From an uncultured Haloferula sp. (GTDB lineage Bacteria > Verrucomicrobiota > Verrucomicrobiae > Verrucomicrobiales > Akkermansiaceae): a DNA stretch of 6,280 nt. The DNA lies in the NCBI GenBank assembly GCA_946885645.1, contig CAMPGU010000245.1, positions 1-6,280 of the forward strand, written 5' to 3'. Positions 5,658-6,280 of the stretch are shown one piece after another. How positions within the stretch are numbered: the stretch's first letter is position 1; the number at the start of each line of letters is the position of its first letter. The notes under the pieces are model-generated. The model ran no database searches and was not told the DNA's origin. It saw only the letters and a list, made by a program, of their open reading frames with translations. The translations under genes and the position numbers were made by a program.

Positions 5658-5694
5658 AAAAGCGCGGTCCCGGAAGGGCCCGCGCTTTTTCTTT
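5658..5694 (+). terminator. Intrinsic terminator of rplI
   Basis: A long stem pairs AAAAGCGCGG (5658-5667) with CCGCGCTTTT (5680-5689), then after one T-C mismatch CCC (5669-5671) with GGG (5676-5678). It closes on GGAA, a GNRA-type tetraloop. The descending arm runs into TTTTTCTTT. This is a textbook rho-independent terminator, and the A-tract before the stem could give weaker activity on the opposite strand. Confidence 0.93.
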
Positions 5695-5703
5695 GTGCGA
5701 GGC

Positions 5704-5729
5704 GTAGGCGCGTTCGTGAGAACGCGATT
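5704..5729 (+). repeat. REP-like element, copy 1 of the RAYT cluster
   Basis: The unit is head GTAGG, 7-bp stem CGCGTTC / GAACGCG (5709-5715 with 5720-5726), loop GTGA and tail ATT. It is identical over 26 bases to 5741-5766. A 5' GTAG followed by a hairpin is the hallmark of REP elements linked to RAYT proteins, and a RAYT gene follows about 200 bases downstream. Confidence 0.9.
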
Positions 5730-5740
5730 CCCCGGATGGT

Positions 5741-5766
5741 GTAGGCGCGTTCGTGAGAACGCGATT
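5741..5766 (+). repeat. REP-like element, copy 2 of the RAYT cluster
   Basis: This is an exact 26-base direct repeat of 5704-5729, with a start-to-start distance of 37. The stem is CGCGTTC / GAACGCG (5746-5752 with 5757-5763). With the inverted element at 5811-5838 it forms a head-outward pair. Confidence 0.9.
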
Positions 5767-5810
5767 GGGGCGGTGCTTCGCGGCCGGAGGGAAAGAGGTG
5801 CCTAAGGACC

Positions 5811-5838
5811 ATTCCCGCGCTGTCATCAGCGCGCCTAC
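5811..5838 (-). repeat. Inverted REP-like variant with compensatory stem changes
   Basis: On the minus strand the order is head GTAGG (5838-5834), stem CGCGCTG (5833-5827), loop ATGA and stem CAGCGCG (5822-5816). Compared with the plus copies, TTC/GAA in the inner stem became CTG/CAG, which keeps all seven pairs, and the loop changed from GTGA to ATGA. Head and outer CGCG are kept. Confidence 0.8.
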
Positions 5839-5923
5839 TATTCTGGGAGCCGCCGTGGTTTTCGAATTCGTGTCCTGCGGATGGGATTGACGCCTGCTGC
5901 CTGCCCTCCCCAAGGTCCCGGCA

Positions 5924-6280
5924 ATGGTGAAGAAACCCGGCCACTTGCCCCGGCTTGATCCTGGCTTTTATCAGGGGCGGGCTTGGGTCCACTGGACGAT
6001 GAGCATGAGGGACCGAGCCACAGGTTGGCTGGATGAGACTTTCCATCGGGATTTCCGCGAACTTTTACAGCACGCCCAGTCCCGGTATCATCTGCATTGT
6101 CCCGCGTATTGCCTCATGCCGGATCACTTTCATTTGCTCTGGATGGGTCTGTGGGAAGGTTCGGACCAGTTGAAGGCGGCCCGTTTTCTGCGGCGTCACC
6201 TCAACCGTCTGCTGGCGGTTTCCGGTGCAACCTTACAACCGCAGGGCCACGACCGCGTCCTGAGGAAGCCGGAGCAGGAG
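5924..6280 (+). CDS. REP-associated tyrosine transposase (RAYT), Y1/HUH family (3' truncated by window)
   Basis: This is the N-terminal 119 residues of a single-strand-specific HUH-type transposase of the IS200/IS605-related Y1 family, subclass RAYT, which recognises REP hairpins. The start region has PRLDPGFYQGRAWVHWTMSM, the first beta strand of the fold. The HUH metal motif lies in CLMPDHFHLLW, with His68 and His70. A following helix, DQLKAARFLRRHLNRLL (81-97), is typical. The catalytic tyrosine is expected further on, beyond the window. The ATG at 5924 is the first start after an in-frame TGA at 5888-5890; a weak AAGG lies 8 bases before it. Domain identity is clear. The RAYT subclass is supported by the REP cluster directly upstream and the absence of an IS200-like accessory gene within the window. 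Whether it is intact cannot be seen. Confidence 0.88.
   Translation, partial: MVKKPGHLPRLDPGFYQGRAWVHWTMSMRDRATGWLDETFHRDFRELLQHAQSRYHLHCPAYCLMPDHFHLLWMGLWEGSDQLKAARFLRRHLNRLLAVSGATLQPQGHDRVLRKPEQE

Larger units (their letters stand above)
5741..5838. mobile_element. Putative REPIN (inverted REP pair)
   Basis: A plus-oriented REP (5741-5766) and a minus-oriented variant REP (5811-5838) have their GTAGG heads pointing outward and span 98 bases. In known REP-RAYT systems such inverted pairs of about this size, called REPINs, are the unit moved in trans by the RAYT. Here the assignment comes from the arrangement and the adjacent RAYT gene. The two arms differ in stem sequence, so this is not a perfect REPIN. 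Confidence 0.6.

Noticed and set aside
5704..5838. CRISPR array
   Set aside because: There are only two identical units and one inverted variant, each a hairpin with unequal short spacing; this is a REP pattern with no array.
4940..6046. Long minus-strand open frame (about 368 codons) across the gatA end, rplI and the REP cluster
   Set aside because: It lies antisense to clearly coding gatA and rplI and crosses the rplI terminator and REPs; its length is explained by high GC content and few stops.

Overview
The window is GC-rich, and its gene set and small-scale architecture suggest a member of the Verrucomicrobiota (Luteolibacter-like Verrucomicrobiaceae would fit). The reasons are the protein style of GatC, GatA and L9, starts without recognisable Shine-Dalgarno sequences, a thioredoxin-fold secreted protein of a type frequent in this phylum, and dense REP-like intergenic repeats. 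The phylum call is an inference from sequence style, not a database match.

Left part (1-1702, + strand): the 3' part of an oligopeptide/dipeptide ABC transporter ATPase (OppD/DppD type), then a complete second ATPase (OppF/DppF type) starting in an ATGA overlap. Together they would form the nucleotide-binding pair of a peptide importer whose permeases and binding protein must lie upstream.

Convergent gap (1703-2124): this short stretch is packed with structure. A perfect 45-base repeat occurs in inverted orientation at its two edges (1700-1744 and 2083-2127). The first three bases of each copy are the TAG stop codon of the flanking gene. Inside lie two further hairpins with the same CAG-CCTG-CTG core, one REP-like hairpin, an orphan C-terminal coding remnant, and a CGGAG-periodic tract.

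Middle (2125-3201, - strand): a secreted protein with a C-terminal thioredoxin/redoxin fold that has lost both catalytic cysteines. A divergent 157-base promoter region separates it from the gatC-gatA pair (3359-5100, + strand), two of the three subunits of the tRNA-dependent amidotransferase; gatB is not in the window. rplI (ribosomal protein L9) follows at 5168-5641 and ends in a strong intrinsic terminator.

Right end (5700-6280): two direct copies and one inverted, sequence-divergent copy of a GTAGG-headed hairpin stand just upstream of the 5' part of a REP-associated tyrosine transposase (RAYT, Y1/HUH family), which runs off the window. A copy of the same hairpin is found about 3.9 kb away in the convergent gap. 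This looks like a REP/REPIN-RAYT system, and it is the most interesting content here. The remaining genes are housekeeping or transport genes.
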